A stretch of 64,000 nt of DNA. It comes from Gammaproteobacteria bacterium (GTDB lineage: Bacteria > Pseudomonadota > Gammaproteobacteria > Competibacterales > Competibacteraceae). The DNA lies in NCBI GenBank assembly GCA_024235035.1, contig JACKNE010000007.1:1-64000 (forward strand), read 5' to 3'. Positions 53,666-63,546 of the stretch are shown one piece after another; within the stretch, counting starts at the first letter, position 1; each line of letters starts with the position of its first letter. Position numbers and translations under genes: made by a program. The notes under the pieces were generated by a model. The model made no database searches. It was not told the origin of the DNA and saw nothing but the letters and a program-made list of their open reading frames with translations.

Positions 53666-54943
53666 CTAGCGCATGAAGACCCGTCGTGCGGCGGCGACGG
53701 TGGCGTCGATATCTTCTTCGGTATGCGCCGAAGACATGAAGCCGGCCTCGAAGGCGGAGGGCGCGAAATAGATCCCCTCCGCCAACATGCCGTGGAAGAA
53801 GGTCCTGAACCGTCGCATGTCACAGGCCGTGGCCTGGGCGTAATTGGTGACCGGTTCCGTCGTGAAAAACAGCCCGAACATCCCGCCGACGTGATTCGTG
53901 GTCAACGGTACGCCATTTTCGCTGGCCGCTGCGGTCAACTCCTCGCACAGTTGTTGGGTCTTCGCAGCGAGGTGATCGTGGAAATCCGGCATCGAAAGCA
54001 AGTCTAGGGTCACTAAACCGGCGGTCATCGCCACCGGATTACCGGACAAGGTGCCAGCCTGGTAGATCGGCCCCAGCGGCGCTAGCTTATCCATGATGTC
54101 CTGCCGACCGCCGAAGGCACCGACGGGCATGCCGCCGCCGATGATCTTACCCAAGGTGGTTAGATCCGGCTTGATCTTGTACAAAGCCTGCGCGCCGCCC
54201 AGCGCCACCCGGAATCCGGTCATGACTTCGTCAAAAATCAGCAAGCTACTGTAACGGTCGCAAATCTGCCGCAATCCAGCCAGAAACCCCGGCGCGGGTG
54301 GGATGCAGTTCATGTTGCCGGCCACCGGCTCGATGATCACGGCGGCGATTTCCTCGCCGATCTCAGAGAATACCTGCCGAACCTGGAGCAGGTCGTTGTA
54401 AGTCAAGGTTACCGTGTAGGCTGCCAGCGCGGTGGGCACACCGGGCGAGGTCGGTACGCCCAGCGTCAACGCCCCGGAACCGGCCTTGACCAGCAGCGAG
54501 TCGGAGTGACCGTGATAACAGCCTTCGAACTTGATAATCTTGTTGCGCCCCGTGAAGCCGCGCGCCAGACGGATGGCGCTCATGGTCGCCTCGGTGCCGG
54601 AGTTGCACATCCGCACCCGTTGCATGGAGGGCATCAATTCCTGAATCCGCGCCGCCATGGTCGTCTCGATCTCGGTCGGTGCGCCAAAGCTCAGGCCGCG
54701 ACTGGCCGCTTCGCGCACCGCGCGGATCACCGCTGGATGAGCGTGACCCAGGATCATCGGCCCCCAGGAACCGACGTAGTCGATGTAGCGATTGTCATCT
54801 TCATCATGGAGATAAGCACCTTCGCCGCGTTTGAAGAAGATCGGCGTACCGCCGACCCCGCGAAAGGCGCGGACGGGCGAATTGACGCCGCCGGGAATGT
54901 AGCGCTGTGCTTCAGCGAACAGTTGTTCGGAACGAGTCTTCAT
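53666..54943 (-). CDS. hemL: glutamate-1-semialdehyde 2,1-aminomutase
   Basis: The product has 425 residues, with YIPGGVNSPVRAFRGVGGTP at the start, MCNSGTEATMSAIRLARG, GCYHGHSD, FDEVMTGFRVA and PLP-binding Lys266 in TTLGKIIGGGMPVGAFGG. It makes 5-aminolevulinate from glutamate-1-semialdehyde (C5 haem pathway). It lies 51 bases after thiE on the same strand; thiD-thiE-hemL is a conserved gammaproteobacterial order. Confidence 0.97.
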   Translation of the reverse strand: MKTRSEQLFAEAQRYIPGGVNSPVRAFRGVGGTPIFFKRGEGAYLHDEDDNRYIDYVGSWGPMILGHAHPAVIRAVREAASRGLSFGAPTEIETTMAARIQELMPSMQRVRMCNSGTEATMSAIRLARGFTGRNKIIKFEGCYHGHSDSLLVKAGSGALTLGVPTSPGVPTALAAYTVTLTYNDLLQVRQVFSEIGEEIAAVIIEPVAGNMNCIPPAPGFLAGLRQICDRYSSLLIFDEVMTGFRVALGGAQALYKIKPDLTTLGKIIGGGMPVGAFGGRQDIMDKLAPLGPIYQAGTLSGNPVAMTAGLVTLDLLSMPDFHDHLAAKTQQLCEELTAAASENGVPLTTNHVGGMFGLFFTTEPVTNYAQATACDMRRFRTFFHGMLAEGIYFAPSAFEAGFMSSAHTEEDIDATVAAARRVFMR

Positions 54944-54994
54944 GGCGGATATCCTTCGAGCGATTGCGTTTTCCCACCTCGACGGGGGAGCGGT

Positions 54995-55633
54995 TCAGGT
55001 TGAGGAAGTGCACAGGGCCGCATAGCGGGCGGCGGCGGCCTGAATATCGGGTTGGCCGAACACACTGCTGATGACCGCCAGCAGGTCCGCGCCTGCCTCC
55101 AGCAGGCGCAGCGCATTTTCTGGCGTGATGCCGCCGATGGCGATGATCGGGACTGTCAGTACGGATCGGGCTTCCCGCAACAATGCGAGGGAGGCTCGGA
55201 TCTCGGTCGGTTTGGTCGGTGATGGAAAAAAAGCACCGAACGCGACCTGATCGGCTCCGGCTTGTTGCGCCTCCAGCGCCAGATCCAGCCGGTCGTAGCA
55301 CGAGACGCCGATGATCGCGTCCGCGCCCAGTCGGGCGCGGGCCGTGGCGAGCGCCGGGTCATCCTGGCCGATATGCACGCCCGCTGCGCCGACCTCGGCG
55401 GCCAGTTCCACATCGTCGTTGATGATCAGCGGTGCTGCATAGCGTCGGCACAGGGTATTCAGCGCCTGCGCCTGCGCCCGCCGCCGCGCGTCATCCGTGC
55501 TTTTATCTCGATACTGAATGAGTCGCGCGCCGCCGCGCAGTGCTTGTTCCACGGCAATGGTCAACTGCTCGTCGGGAATCAGTCGAGCATCGGTAATGGC
55601 GTACAGTCCGCGACCAGGCAAGGGGGTGCTCAT
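54995..55633 (-). CDS. thiE: thiamine-phosphate synthase
   Basis: The product has 212 residues of TIM-barrel fold: GLYAITDARLIP at the start, ARLIQYRDKS, LIINDDVELAAEVGAAGVHI, IGVSCYD, GAFFPSPTKP, and IIAIGGITPENA near the end. It couples the pyrimidine and thiazole halves into thiamine phosphate. A much longer upstream opening exists in frame but lies over thiD, so ATG 55633 is used; it overlaps the thiD stop as ATGA, which couples the two genes. Confidence 0.96.
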   Translation of the reverse strand: MSTPLPGRGLYAITDARLIPDEQLTIAVEQALRGGARLIQYRDKSTDDARRRAQAQALNTLCRRYAAPLIINDDVELAAEVGAAGVHIGQDDPALATARARLGADAIIGVSCYDRLDLALEAQQAGADQVAFGAFFPSPTKPTEIRASLALLREARSVLTVPIIAIGGITPENALRLLEAGADLLAVISSVFGQPDIQAAAARYAALCTSST

Positions 55634-56469
55634 GATAGACCTTGGGAAGTTCTGGCCCAGTACAGCCGGTTGGGGATGAGTTGCCCGCCGCCGACGCGAT
55701 AACCCGCTTGTAGAGATCGCCAGGCGTAATCCTGGGCGCGATGGATCACGGTGGGGATGACTTCTTCCAGGAGCGGGCCGCGGCTTTGGGCGAGCAAGGC
55801 GGCGATGGCGGCGGCCAAGGTGCAGCCGGAGCCGTGATAATCTGCAGGCAAGCGCGGCCAACGGTGCGCGTCCAGCAGCCGATTGTTGCCGTACAGCCGG
55901 TTGACGACTTCGCTGGACGATTCGGCTTCGTGGCCACCGGTGATCAGGACATAACGGCAGCCGCGCGCTAGCAGGGCCATGGCGCAGGCTTCCAAGGTGT
56001 CCGCTTCCGGGGCTAGGCGGCGGGCTTCGATACTGTTGGGCGTCAGTACGGTGGTCCGGGGGAGCAGCAGGGTTTGCATGACTTCGATCAGCGCCGAGCT
56101 GGCCAATTCGGTCCCGCCGCCAGCGGTCAATATCGGGTCGAGCACCACGGGAATATTGGGATGGGTATTGAGTAGTGTGTGCAGGGCAAAGGCGTTGTCG
56201 GCATGGCCGATCATGCCGATCTTGAGCGCCGCCACAGGCAAGTCTTCCAGCACGGCCTGGGCTTGAGCTAGCAACTCTTCCGCAGCGACCGGCCATGACG
56301 CTCGGACATTGCGGGTATCCTGGACGGTCAGGGCGGTGATGACTGGCGCTGGATGGCAGCCCAGACTGATCAAGGTTTCGATATCGGCGGCGATGCCGGC
56401 TCCGCCGCTGGGGTCGTTGCCGGCCAGGGTCATGACGACAGGAGGGGGGGAAGCGTGGGTATCAGTCAA
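55630..56469 (-). CDS. thiD: hydroxymethylpyrimidine / phosphomethylpyrimidine kinase
   Basis: The product has 279 residues: VVMTLAGNDPSGGAGIAADI at the start, ALTVQDTRNV, ALKIGMIG, VVLDPIL, TVLTPNSIEA, and DYHGSGCTLAAAIAALLA, the ribokinase-fold anion hole. It phosphorylates HMP twice for thiamine synthesis. No ATG fits the family start; TTG 56469 has a GGAG site 7 bases before it and is preferred. ATG 56433 and another TTG at 56544 are alternatives. It is coupled to thiE and divergent from the rubredoxin gene. Confidence 0.93.
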   Translation of the reverse strand: MTDTHASPPPVVMTLAGNDPSGGAGIAADIETLISLGCHPAPVITALTVQDTRNVRASWPVAAEELLAQAQAVLEDLPVAALKIGMIGHADNAFALHTLLNTHPNIPVVLDPILTAGGGTELASSALIEVMQTLLLPRTTVLTPNSIEARRLAPEADTLEACAMALLARGCRYVLITGGHEAESSSEVVNRLYGNNRLLDAHRWPRLPADYHGSGCTLAAAIAALLAQSRGPLLEEVIPTVIHRAQDYAWRSLQAGYRVGGGQLIPNRLYWARTSQGLS

Positions 56470-56621
56470 ACCATGGCTCCAGTGAGAATGTGGATAGGCA
56501 ATTGGAATGGCTATTAAGGCGGATAGTGCCTGAAATTCTAACAAAGCTGAGGGTTTTTTCGGGGTGTGCTAACGTGGGACAATGCCTGATGTGAAAGCGT
56601 ACAACCGTAAAGAGTGAGCCG

Positions 56622-56786
56622 ATGAAAAAGTATATCTGTTTGATTTGTGGGCTTGTCTATGATGAAGAGAAAGGTTGGCCCGAGGACGGCATTCCCCCCG
56701 GCACCCGTTGGGAAGATGTGCCCGAGGACTGGACCTGTCCCGAGTGCGGGGCGGCCAAGGAGGAGTTTGAGATGGCGGAGATTTGA
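56622..56786 (+). CDS. rubredoxin
   Basis: This is a short gene of 54 residues. Both iron-binding pairs are present: CLICG (Cys6, Cys9) and CPECG (Cys39, Cys42). The family core YDEEKGWPEDGIPPGTRWED lies between them, followed by VPEDWTCP. It carries one electron on a mononuclear iron and could serve alkane hydroxylases, rubrerythrin or other partners; none is adjacent. ATG 56622 has a GAGTGAG leader. It is divergent from thiD; a rubredoxin gene near thiD/hemL also occurs in pseudomonads. Confidence 0.95.
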   Translation: MKKYICLICGLVYDEEKGWPEDGIPPGTRWEDVPEDWTCPECGAAKEEFEMAEI

Positions 56787-56945
56787 TGAGTGGTCTTATC
56801 GAGGAAGTGACGGCTGAATGATTTCCACGGGTATGGACGGCGCGCCCGATCAGCGGACGGCTATGGGCGCTCGCTTCCGACGTGCGTATCGATTCCGGTT
56901 TCCGCTGCGCCCGAGCTCAAGCGTGAGCCTAGCAGGTAGATTAAG

Positions 56946-59900
56946 ATGAAACCAGCCCCTCTTGAGCCGCTGCACCTGGCAAATTTGCGCAGCACCCTTT
57001 CAGGTGGGTGGCTGATCCGCTGGCGCAACCTTATCCCCATCCTGACTATCGTCCTGTCAGCCGTTCTCCTGGATCGTTACGCGGTGCAAAGCTTTCAGGA
57101 AGCTAACCACCGGCAGATGCTCCAGACGCTGGCGCAGTTTCGCGCTGAACTCGAAAAAGCCTTGAGTTCCAGACTGCTCCTGGCGCACGGCCTGGCAGCC
57201 TTCGCCAAGGATCGGCCCGATATGACCTATGCCGAGTTTCTGAGCTTCGTGCAAAACCTGCTGGAGCAGCAGGAGGGTATCCGCAGCATTCAATGGGCGC
57301 CTGACGCCATCGTCACCCATGTCTATCCCATAGAGGGCAACGAAGCAGCGATTGGTTATGACCTGCGCACTGCCGATGTGGCCCAACGCGCAGCGGTGGA
57401 GCGTGCTATTCGCAACCGGCAATTCGTCGTTTCCGGTCCGGTAAGTCTTCGCCAAGGGGGAGTCGCCATTATCGCCCGCTTACCGGTTTACGCCCATTCC
57501 AACGTCACCGATCAAGACCAGCCATTCATCGGCTTCTCCACCATCATCGTGGATATGGATTATCTCTACCGAGCGAGTCGATTGAGCGAATTCGAACAAA
57601 CCCTGCGGATCGCCATTCGTGGTCAGGATGGGTTAGGGGATCAGGGCGCGGTATTTTATGGCGAGGAACGCTTGTTTTCCCAATCCACCGCCGAGACCAG
57701 TGTAGTCATCTTGCCTAACGGCGCTTGGCGAATCGCTGCGGAGAGGCGTCATCCCCATGCATGGCCAGGCCATTTGCCCTTGGCGGTCATCACTCTGCTG
57801 CTGATTGCGCTGGTGGTGTGGCTCAATCGGCAAACGAAATTGACCGAGATGGCCCTACTGGCCAGCATAACCAACCTCTGTCAGCAATGTCAGTGGGTGC
57901 AGACCGCCAATACGGCGTTGCAATATAACGAAGAAAAGTTTCGCCAGATCTTCGAAGCAGTGAGCAATAGCGTCGTGATCTATCAGGTCATCGATGAGGG
58001 GGCAGATTTTCTGTTCAGGGAGGTTAATGCCGCTGCGGAACGGACCGAATCCATCCATCGAAGCGCATTGATTGGCAGGCGACTACGAAGCATGTTCCCT
58101 GGCATGGAAGCGTTTGGCTTGCTGGGAGTTTTGCAGCGCGTCTGGCGTACTGGAGAATCCGAGCAGATTCCTCTGCGTTTTTACCAGGACGAGCGTATTT
58201 CAGGCTGGCGGGAGTATTTTGTCTGCCGGCTCTCATCAGGGGAAGTAGTCGCTATTTACGACGATGTCACCGCACGTAAGGCGCAGGAGGAGGCGCTCCA
58301 GCAGAGCCAGGAGCGCTTGCAACTGGCGACCGAAGCCGCCGGCGTCGGTGTCTGGGAATACAACCTAATCACTGGCACTCTGGTATGGGATCAAGCCATG
58401 TTTACGATTTATGGCTGCGACCCTGACGCCTTTACCGGGGTTTACGCGGAATGGCGGAATCGTGTTCTGCCTGAAGATCTCTCCAAGGCGGAAGCGGAGT
58501 TGCAAAAGGCCCTACAGGATGGCGCACCTTACAACTCCCGTTTCCGCATCCTGCGAAACAACACGATCAGGATCATCCAGGTCATGTCCAGGGTGCTACG
58601 GAATGACGCCAGCCAGCCAGTGCGTATCATCGGCGCCAACGTGGATATCACCGAAAGTGAAAACGCCGAATCCGCCTTGCGGGAAGCGGAAGAACGGTTT
58701 CGCGGCGCCTTCGAGACTGCACCCCACGGTATGGCCCTGATCTCGACCGAGGGGCGCTGGCTTAAGGTGAATCGGGCCGTCTGTGAGATCGTCGGCTACG
58801 ATGAAGAAGAGCTATTGGTGACCGATTTCCAAACCATCACCCACCCTGATGATCTCGATGCGGACCTTGGCTATGTTCAGCAACTGCTGGAGGGTCGCAT
58901 TCCTTCCTATCAAATGGAAAAACGCTATTTCCACAAGGATGGACGGATCGTCTGGATTCTATTGAGCGTATCTCTGGTGCGCGACGATGCCGGACAGCCG
59001 ATCCATTTTGTTTCGCAGATTCAGGACATCACCGAACGCAAGCAGGCCGCGCTGCTCCAGCGACGAGCGGAGGCGGCATTGATCGAAGCCAAGCACGCCG
59101 CCGAACAGGCTAACCAGGCGAAAAGCGAATTTCTGGCCAATATGAGCCATGAAATCCGCACCCCCATGAATGCGATGATTGGCTTGACCCAGTTGACACT
59201 GGATACCGACCTGAACCCCCAGCAGACAGATTATCTGCAAAAGATTCTCAGTTCATCGAAGGCGCTTTTGAAGCTTCTCAACGACATTCTCGATTATTCC
59301 AAGATCGAAGCCGGTCGGTTGGAAATGGAAGCGCTCGATTTTGCACTCGACGAGATACTGTGCGACATCGTCGGGCTGTTTGCGATTAAGGCGGAGGCAA
59401 AGGGCATCGACCTGATTTTCGAGGTAGCACCTCAAGTGCCGATGAGCCTCAATGGCGATCCATTGCGCCTGGGTCAAGTGCTCAACAATCTGGTAGGCAA
59501 CGCTATGAAATTCACCAAACAAGGGAAAGTCCAGGTCCAAGTGGAAACCACGCAACACGCCTTTGGAATGCCGATGTTGCGCTTCTCGATCCATGATACG
59601 GGCATTGGCATGACTGAAGAACAGATTGGTCGGCTTTTTCAGGCTTTCACCCAAGCCGATGCTTCGACAACCCGCAATTTCGGTGGCACCGGCCTGGGGC
59701 TGACGATCTGCAAGCAACTCGTGGAATTGATGCAGGGGAACATCGGCGTCGAGAGCGTTCTTGATCGAGGCAGCACGTTCTATTTCACGATCCCTTTGCG
59801 TCCTGCTTCCGCACCCTTACCGTCGCGCAAAGAAGATCAGTTGTACAAAGCGCGCACCATGGTCGATGCAAAAAATAACCAAGTCACCCCGTTCAATCCC

Positions 59901-60962
59901 TGTTCAGCGCGTCGTCACCCTCTGTTCGAGATGACCCGGCCGATTCACGGCGCCCGTGTGTTGCTGGTAGAAGATAATGCCGCCAACCAGCTCGTTGCCC
60001 AAGGCTTCCTTGAGAAAATGGCGCTGGTCGTGGATATCGTCTGCCACGGCCAGGAAGCTGTAGAAAAGGCGATGACTCAGGACTACGATGTGATTCTCAT
60101 GGATTTGCAGATGCCGGAGATGGACGGCTTCGAAGCGACTCGGCGGATTCGAACCGCTGCACGCGGCTACGCCTTGCCGATCATCGCCATGACCGCCGCC
60201 GCCATGCCCGAAGATCAAGCGGCAGTGGCAGCGGCGGGTATGAATGACCATATCACCAAACCGATCGATAGTGAGGTATTAGCAGAGACCTTGCTGAAAT
60301 GGGTGTCGCTCCGATCCCAGGCCGGGATGACCGCCCCGCAACCAAAAATAGCCGGCGCTGCCGAAATCGGGCGTCCCTTCACGATTCCCGGACTCAACCT
60401 CAAGACCGCGATCCAACTCGCCGACAATGATTGGTCGGTTTTACGGCTGATTCTGGATACCTTCCAGCGCGACTTCGCGGATGCAAACGATCGGTTGGAT
60501 GATTATCTAGCTAAGAGTCAGTACGAAAAGGCTATCCGCCTGGTGCATACGGTTAAAGGACTGGCGGGCAATGTTGGTGCAGACGATCTGCGCTCGCTGG
60601 CCAAACGCTTTGAACAGGAGCTGCGCACAGGGCAAAAGCATTCTCAATACCGATTCAAGGCGGCTCTGCAAGCAGTCCTGTCGGCGATCGGCGCCATTCC
60701 AGCAGTGGACGAAACGGATCGAAAGGCCATCGAACCGCTGGATGTAGGCCACCTGAGCGAGATCCTGCGCGAACTGAGGGCAATTCTGGATGCAAGCACC
60801 TTGACTCCGCACCCGCTGTTGGAGGCGTTGCGCACCGGCCTAAGCGGTCATATTGAAGCGCATCAACTGAAGGTGCTGCTGCAACAGGTGGATGGCCTCG
60901 ACTATCCGGCGGCCCGACAGACCTTGGAGCAGATTGGCGCGATGCTGAAGATCGATATATGA
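56946..60962 (+). CDS. CHASE-PAS hybrid histidine kinase with receiver and HPt domains
   Basis: The product has 1338 residues. Two membrane helices (about 26-46 and 276-296) enclose a periplasmic CHASE domain (about 80-260: FVVSGPVSLRQGGVAIIARL). Three PAS-type domains follow (about 325-445, 450-570 and 575-700), then HisKA with His735 in NMSHEIRTPMNAM, HATPase_c (NLVGNAMKF, DTGIGM, GGTGLGLT), a receiver domain with Asp1053 in VILMDLQMPEMDGFEA, and an HPt domain with His1201 in LVHTVKGLAGNVG. All phospho-residues are conserved. It is 10 bases ahead of a receiver-GGDEF gene, its likely output partner. Confidence 0.94.
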   Translation: MKPAPLEPLHLANLRSTLSGGWLIRWRNLIPILTIVLSAVLLDRYAVQSFQEANHRQMLQTLAQFRAELEKALSSRLLLAHGLAAFAKDRPDMTYAEFLSFVQNLLEQQEGIRSIQWAPDAIVTHVYPIEGNEAAIGYDLRTADVAQRAAVERAIRNRQFVVSGPVSLRQGGVAIIARLPVYAHSNVTDQDQPFIGFSTIIVDMDYLYRASRLSEFEQTLRIAIRGQDGLGDQGAVFYGEERLFSQSTAETSVVILPNGAWRIAAERRHPHAWPGHLPLAVITLLLIALVVWLNRQTKLTEMALLASITNLCQQCQWVQTANTALQYNEEKFRQIFEAVSNSVVIYQVIDEGADFLFREVNAAAERTESIHRSALIGRRLRSMFPGMEAFGLLGVLQRVWRTGESEQIPLRFYQDERISGWREYFVCRLSSGEVVAIYDDVTARKAQEEALQQSQERLQLATEAAGVGVWEYNLITGTLVWDQAMFTIYGCDPDAFTGVYAEWRNRVLPEDLSKAEAELQKALQDGAPYNSRFRILRNNTIRIIQVMSRVLRNDASQPVRIIGANVDITESENAESALREAEERFRGAFETAPHGMALISTEGRWLKVNRAVCEIVGYDEEELLVTDFQTITHPDDLDADLGYVQQLLEGRIPSYQMEKRYFHKDGRIVWILLSVSLVRDDAGQPIHFVSQIQDITERKQAALLQRRAEAALIEAKHAAEQANQAKSEFLANMSHEIRTPMNAMIGLTQLTLDTDLNPQQTDYLQKILSSSKALLKLLNDILDYSKIEAGRLEMEALDFALDEILCDIVGLFAIKAEAKGIDLIFEVAPQVPMSLNGDPLRLGQVLNNLVGNAMKFTKQGKVQVQVETTQHAFGMPMLRFSIHDTGIGMTEEQIGRLFQAFTQADASTTRNFGGTGLGLTICKQLVELMQGNIGVESVLDRGSTFYFTIPLRPASAPLPSRKEDQLYKARTMVDAKNNQVTPFNPCSARRHPLFEMTRPIHGARVLLVEDNAANQLVAQGFLEKMALVVDIVCHGQEAVEKAMTQDYDVILMDLQMPEMDGFEATRRIRTAARGYALPIIAMTAAAMPEDQAAVAAAGMNDHITKPIDSEVLAETLLKWVSLRSQAGMTAPQPKIAGAAEIGRPFTIPGLNLKTAIQLADNDWSVLRLILDTFQRDFADANDRLDDYLAKSQYEKAIRLVHTVKGLAGNVGADDLRSLAKRFEQELRTGQKHSQYRFKAALQAVLSAIGAIPAVDETDRKAIEPLDVGHLSEILRELRAILDASTLTPHPLLEALRTGLSGHIEAHQLKVLLQQVDGLDYPAARQTLEQIGAMLKIDI

Positions 60963-60972
60963 GCGACTGGAT

Positions 60973-61914
60973 ATGCCGATGATGCATGACGCGGCGAAAA
61001 CCCATGAGCCCAACCCGTTGCTCCTGATCGTAGACGATACGCCAGCCAATATTCAGGTTCTGGCGCATGCGCTGATGGGGAGCTACCGGGTCAAGTTCGC
61101 TACCAACGGCCCTGATGCTCTGGCGCTGGCTAGCATTGACGAGAAACCCGATCTCATTCTGCTGGACATCATGATGCCTGGGATGGATGGCTACGAAGTG
61201 TGCCGGCGGCTGCGCGATCACCCAGGAACCCAGCATATCCCGGTGATCTTCGTGACGGCTAGAAATGAAGTCCACGACCAGGAACATGGATTTCATGTCG
61301 GCGCAGTGGATTACATCGGTAAACCGTTTGAATTAGCGATCGTCCGCGCCCGGGTCCGCACCCATGTTGCGCTCAAGCGACGGACAGAACTGCTGGAGAG
61401 ACTGGCTTTTCTGGACGGGCTCACGGAAATTCCGAACCGGCGGCGTCTGGATGAGGTGCTGCAAATCGAATGGCGGCGGGCGATGCGCAACCAGTCCACT
61501 CTGGCGTTGCTCATGCTGGATGTCGATCATTTCAAAGCGTTCAACGACCATTACGGTCATGGCGCTGGCGACGAGTGCTTGCGCAAGGTCGCCCATACTT
61601 TGCAGGCCATGTTGTTGAGGTCAGCAGATTTCATCGCCCGCTATGGTGGCGAAGAATTCGCCGTGCTGTTGCCGGAATGCGATGACCAAGGGGCGCGTAG
61701 GGTAGCGGAACGCTTGAGAGCCTCGGTAGAGGCTTTGGGCATCCCCCATGCTTACGCGGAAACTGCTCCACAGGTCACGATCAGCGTAGGTTACGCCACG
61801 CAGATGCCTGCTCAGAACGGAGAGCCTACAGGGTTGACGAACGCCGCCGACCAGGCGCTTTATCTGAGCAAACAGCAGGGTCGCAACCGCGTCTGCACCA
61901 AAGCCGTGCTCTAG
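60973..61914 (+). CDS. response regulator with GGDEF diguanylate cyclase domain
   Basis: The product has 313 residues: receiver domain with Asp65 in LILLDIMMPGMDGYEV and Lys117, and a GGDEF domain with GGEEF at 225-229 and I-site RSAD at 216-219. It is predicted to make c-di-GMP under control of the kinase gene just upstream (10-base gap, same operon). It is a clear paralogue of the protein encoded at 11928, sharing order, length and motif spacing. The start could also be ATG 60979 or 60982; no strong ribosome-binding site separates them. Confidence 0.93.
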   Translation: MPMMHDAAKTHEPNPLLLIVDDTPANIQVLAHALMGSYRVKFATNGPDALALASIDEKPDLILLDIMMPGMDGYEVCRRLRDHPGTQHIPVIFVTARNEVHDQEHGFHVGAVDYIGKPFELAIVRARVRTHVALKRRTELLERLAFLDGLTEIPNRRRLDEVLQIEWRRAMRNQSTLALLMLDVDHFKAFNDHYGHGAGDECLRKVAHTLQAMLLRSADFIARYGGEEFAVLLPECDDQGARRVAERLRASVEALGIPHAYAETAPQVTISVGYATQMPAQNGEPTGLTNAADQALYLSKQQGRNRVCTKAVL

Positions 61915-62096
61915 CTGATTGGGGAGCGATATGCGTGCTGGATCGCCCACAGCGACATGAAGCCTGATGTTCTCGCTAGGCATTGAAAAGGGCAGCCTAA
62001 GAGCCGCCCTCACAACTTCGCTCAGCTAGACGCCCCTCCACTCTTTCTGGGAGTCAAGAGGGCAAAGCTTTCTTGCTCAGGCCTGATGACAATCGA

Positions 62097-62705
62097 TTAT
62101 TGCAGGCCCTGTATATAAGATGAAACCGCCTTGATCTCCGGGTCGGTCATCTTTCCGGCGATGCTACGCATCATCTGACCCGCGTCGTTGCCGCGTTCCA
62201 TGGCGCGGAAAGCCTTGAGCTGCGTTTCGGTGTATTCCGCATGTTGTCCAGCTATGGCTGGGAATTTGGCTGCCGGGTTGCCGGCTCCATTGGGGCCGTG
62301 GCAAGCCATGCAAGCCGAAACGCCGCTGTTCAGATTGCCGCCGCGGAAAAGCGCTTCGCCCACCGGAGCCAACGCCGGATCAGCGGCGGCGCGCGCGAGT
62401 TGCTGCGAGGCGAAATAAGCCGCCAAGTCTTCCATATCCTGGGGACTCAATGGTGCGACCATGCCGGCCATGATGGGGTTGACCCGAGTGCCGCTTTTAT
62501 AATCCTGAAGCTGTTTCAGCAGATAATCGGCGCTTTGTCCCGCCAGTTTGGGATATTGGGGATTGGCGCTGTTGCCGTCCGCACTATGGCAGGCGGCGCA
62601 AGTCGCTGACTTGGCCTTGCCGGCAATCTTGTCGCCCGCAGCCAGCGCAGCGGTCGCAGAACCGAACAACGCGCATGTCGCGGCGATCACAACGAGTTTT
62701 TTCAT
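62097..62705 (-). CDS. cytochrome c4, dihaem
   Basis: The product has 202 residues. A signal peptide (MKKLVVIAATCALFGSATAALA) is followed by two class I cytochrome c domains with haem sites CAACH (36-40) and CMACH (132-136). Candidate Met ligands lie in the NPIMAGMVAPL and MMRSIAGKM segments. It shuttles electrons in the periplasm, usually to a cbb3-type or other terminal oxidase. ATG 62705 follows an AGGAG site; longer in-frame openings lack a signal peptide. It is divergent from engB, the standard neighbour in gammaproteobacteria. Confidence 0.95.
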   Translation of the reverse strand: MKKLVVIAATCALFGSATAALAAGDKIAGKAKSATCAACHSADGNSANPQYPKLAGQSADYLLKQLQDYKSGTRVNPIMAGMVAPLSPQDMEDLAAYFASQQLARAAADPALAPVGEALFRGGNLNSGVSACMACHGPNGAGNPAAKFPAIAGQHAEYTETQLKAFRAMERGNDAGQMMRSIAGKMTDPEIKAVSSYIQGLQ

Positions 62706-62886
62706 TTTTTGAAGGCTCCTGTACGATGACGGAATTCGGTTCAGGCGACCTGCCGCCGGTGTGAATTGGATCTCGCATAAACCAGCGACCGAGCCTTGCT
62801 TGATCGCGGCGGAACCGGTATGGGATGGATCGATCCTCACCTGCGAAAGCAGCGATTTTATATATCAGTTTCAGCCTTCAAGTTCA

Positions 62887-63528
62887 ATGAAAAACCCTGA
62901 CAAGCCTGTTCCCTTTACCCCAGTGACCGAAGCGGCCAATCGCTATCGCGTGGTTGGTTTCATCAGTAGTGTCAATGGGTTCGAGCAGCTATTGCCCGAT
63001 GTCGGCTGGGAAGTGGCCTTTGCTGGACGCTCCAACGCGGGTAAATCCAGCGCCCTCAATCTGTTGACCGATCAACGTCAGCTCGCCAGGGTCAGTAAGA
63101 CGCCAGGACGCACCCAGATGATCAATTTTTTCCGGGTCGAAGCGGATCGCTATCTGGTCGATCTGCCTGGTTATGGTTATGCTCAGGTGCCCGAAGCGAT
63201 GCGCCGTCACTGGGGAGCGCTACTGGAGCGCTATTTGCGCGAGCGGCAAGCGTTGCGCGGCCTTTTACTTTTGATGGACATTCGCCATCCACTGACTCCA
63301 CTGGACCAGCGGATGTTGGACTGTTGCATCGCCCGAGAACTGCCTGTGCATATCTTGTTGACCAAGGCGGACAAGCTGAGTCGGGGCGCCGCGCAATCCA
63401 CCTTGCAACAGGTCCGCAAGGCATTGCGGACCGCCTATCCACAAGCCACCCTTCAATTGTTTTCGGCCACGACCCGTCAAGGTGTCGAGGCAGCTCATGC
63501 ACAGATGGATGCATGGCTCGGCTATTAA
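62887..63528 (+). CDS. engB: EngB/YihA ribosome-biogenesis GTPase
   Basis: The product has 213 residues: G1 GRSNAGKSS at 47-55, a TPGRTQ switch I segment, DLPGYGYAQVP for G3, and LTKADKLS for G4. It assists assembly of the 50S subunit. ATG 62887 is chosen by family length; an in-frame opening 42 codons upstream overlaps the promoter region shared with cytochrome c4. The ribosome-binding site is weak. Confidence 0.95.
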   Translation: MKNPDKPVPFTPVTEAANRYRVVGFISSVNGFEQLLPDVGWEVAFAGRSNAGKSSALNLLTDQRQLARVSKTPGRTQMINFFRVEADRYLVDLPGYGYAQVPEAMRRHWGALLERYLRERQALRGLLLLMDIRHPLTPLDQRMLDCCIARELPVHILLTKADKLSRGAAQSTLQQVRKALRTAYPQATLQLFSATTRQGVEAAHAQMDAWLGY

Positions 63529-63546
63529 TCGATCGACCGATTCCCC

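Noticed and set aside
55634..56296. long N-terminal extension in frame with thiE (221 codons)
   Set aside because: It overlaps all the conserved parts of thiD and would make a non-homologous Arg-rich leader; the thiE family start is at 55633.
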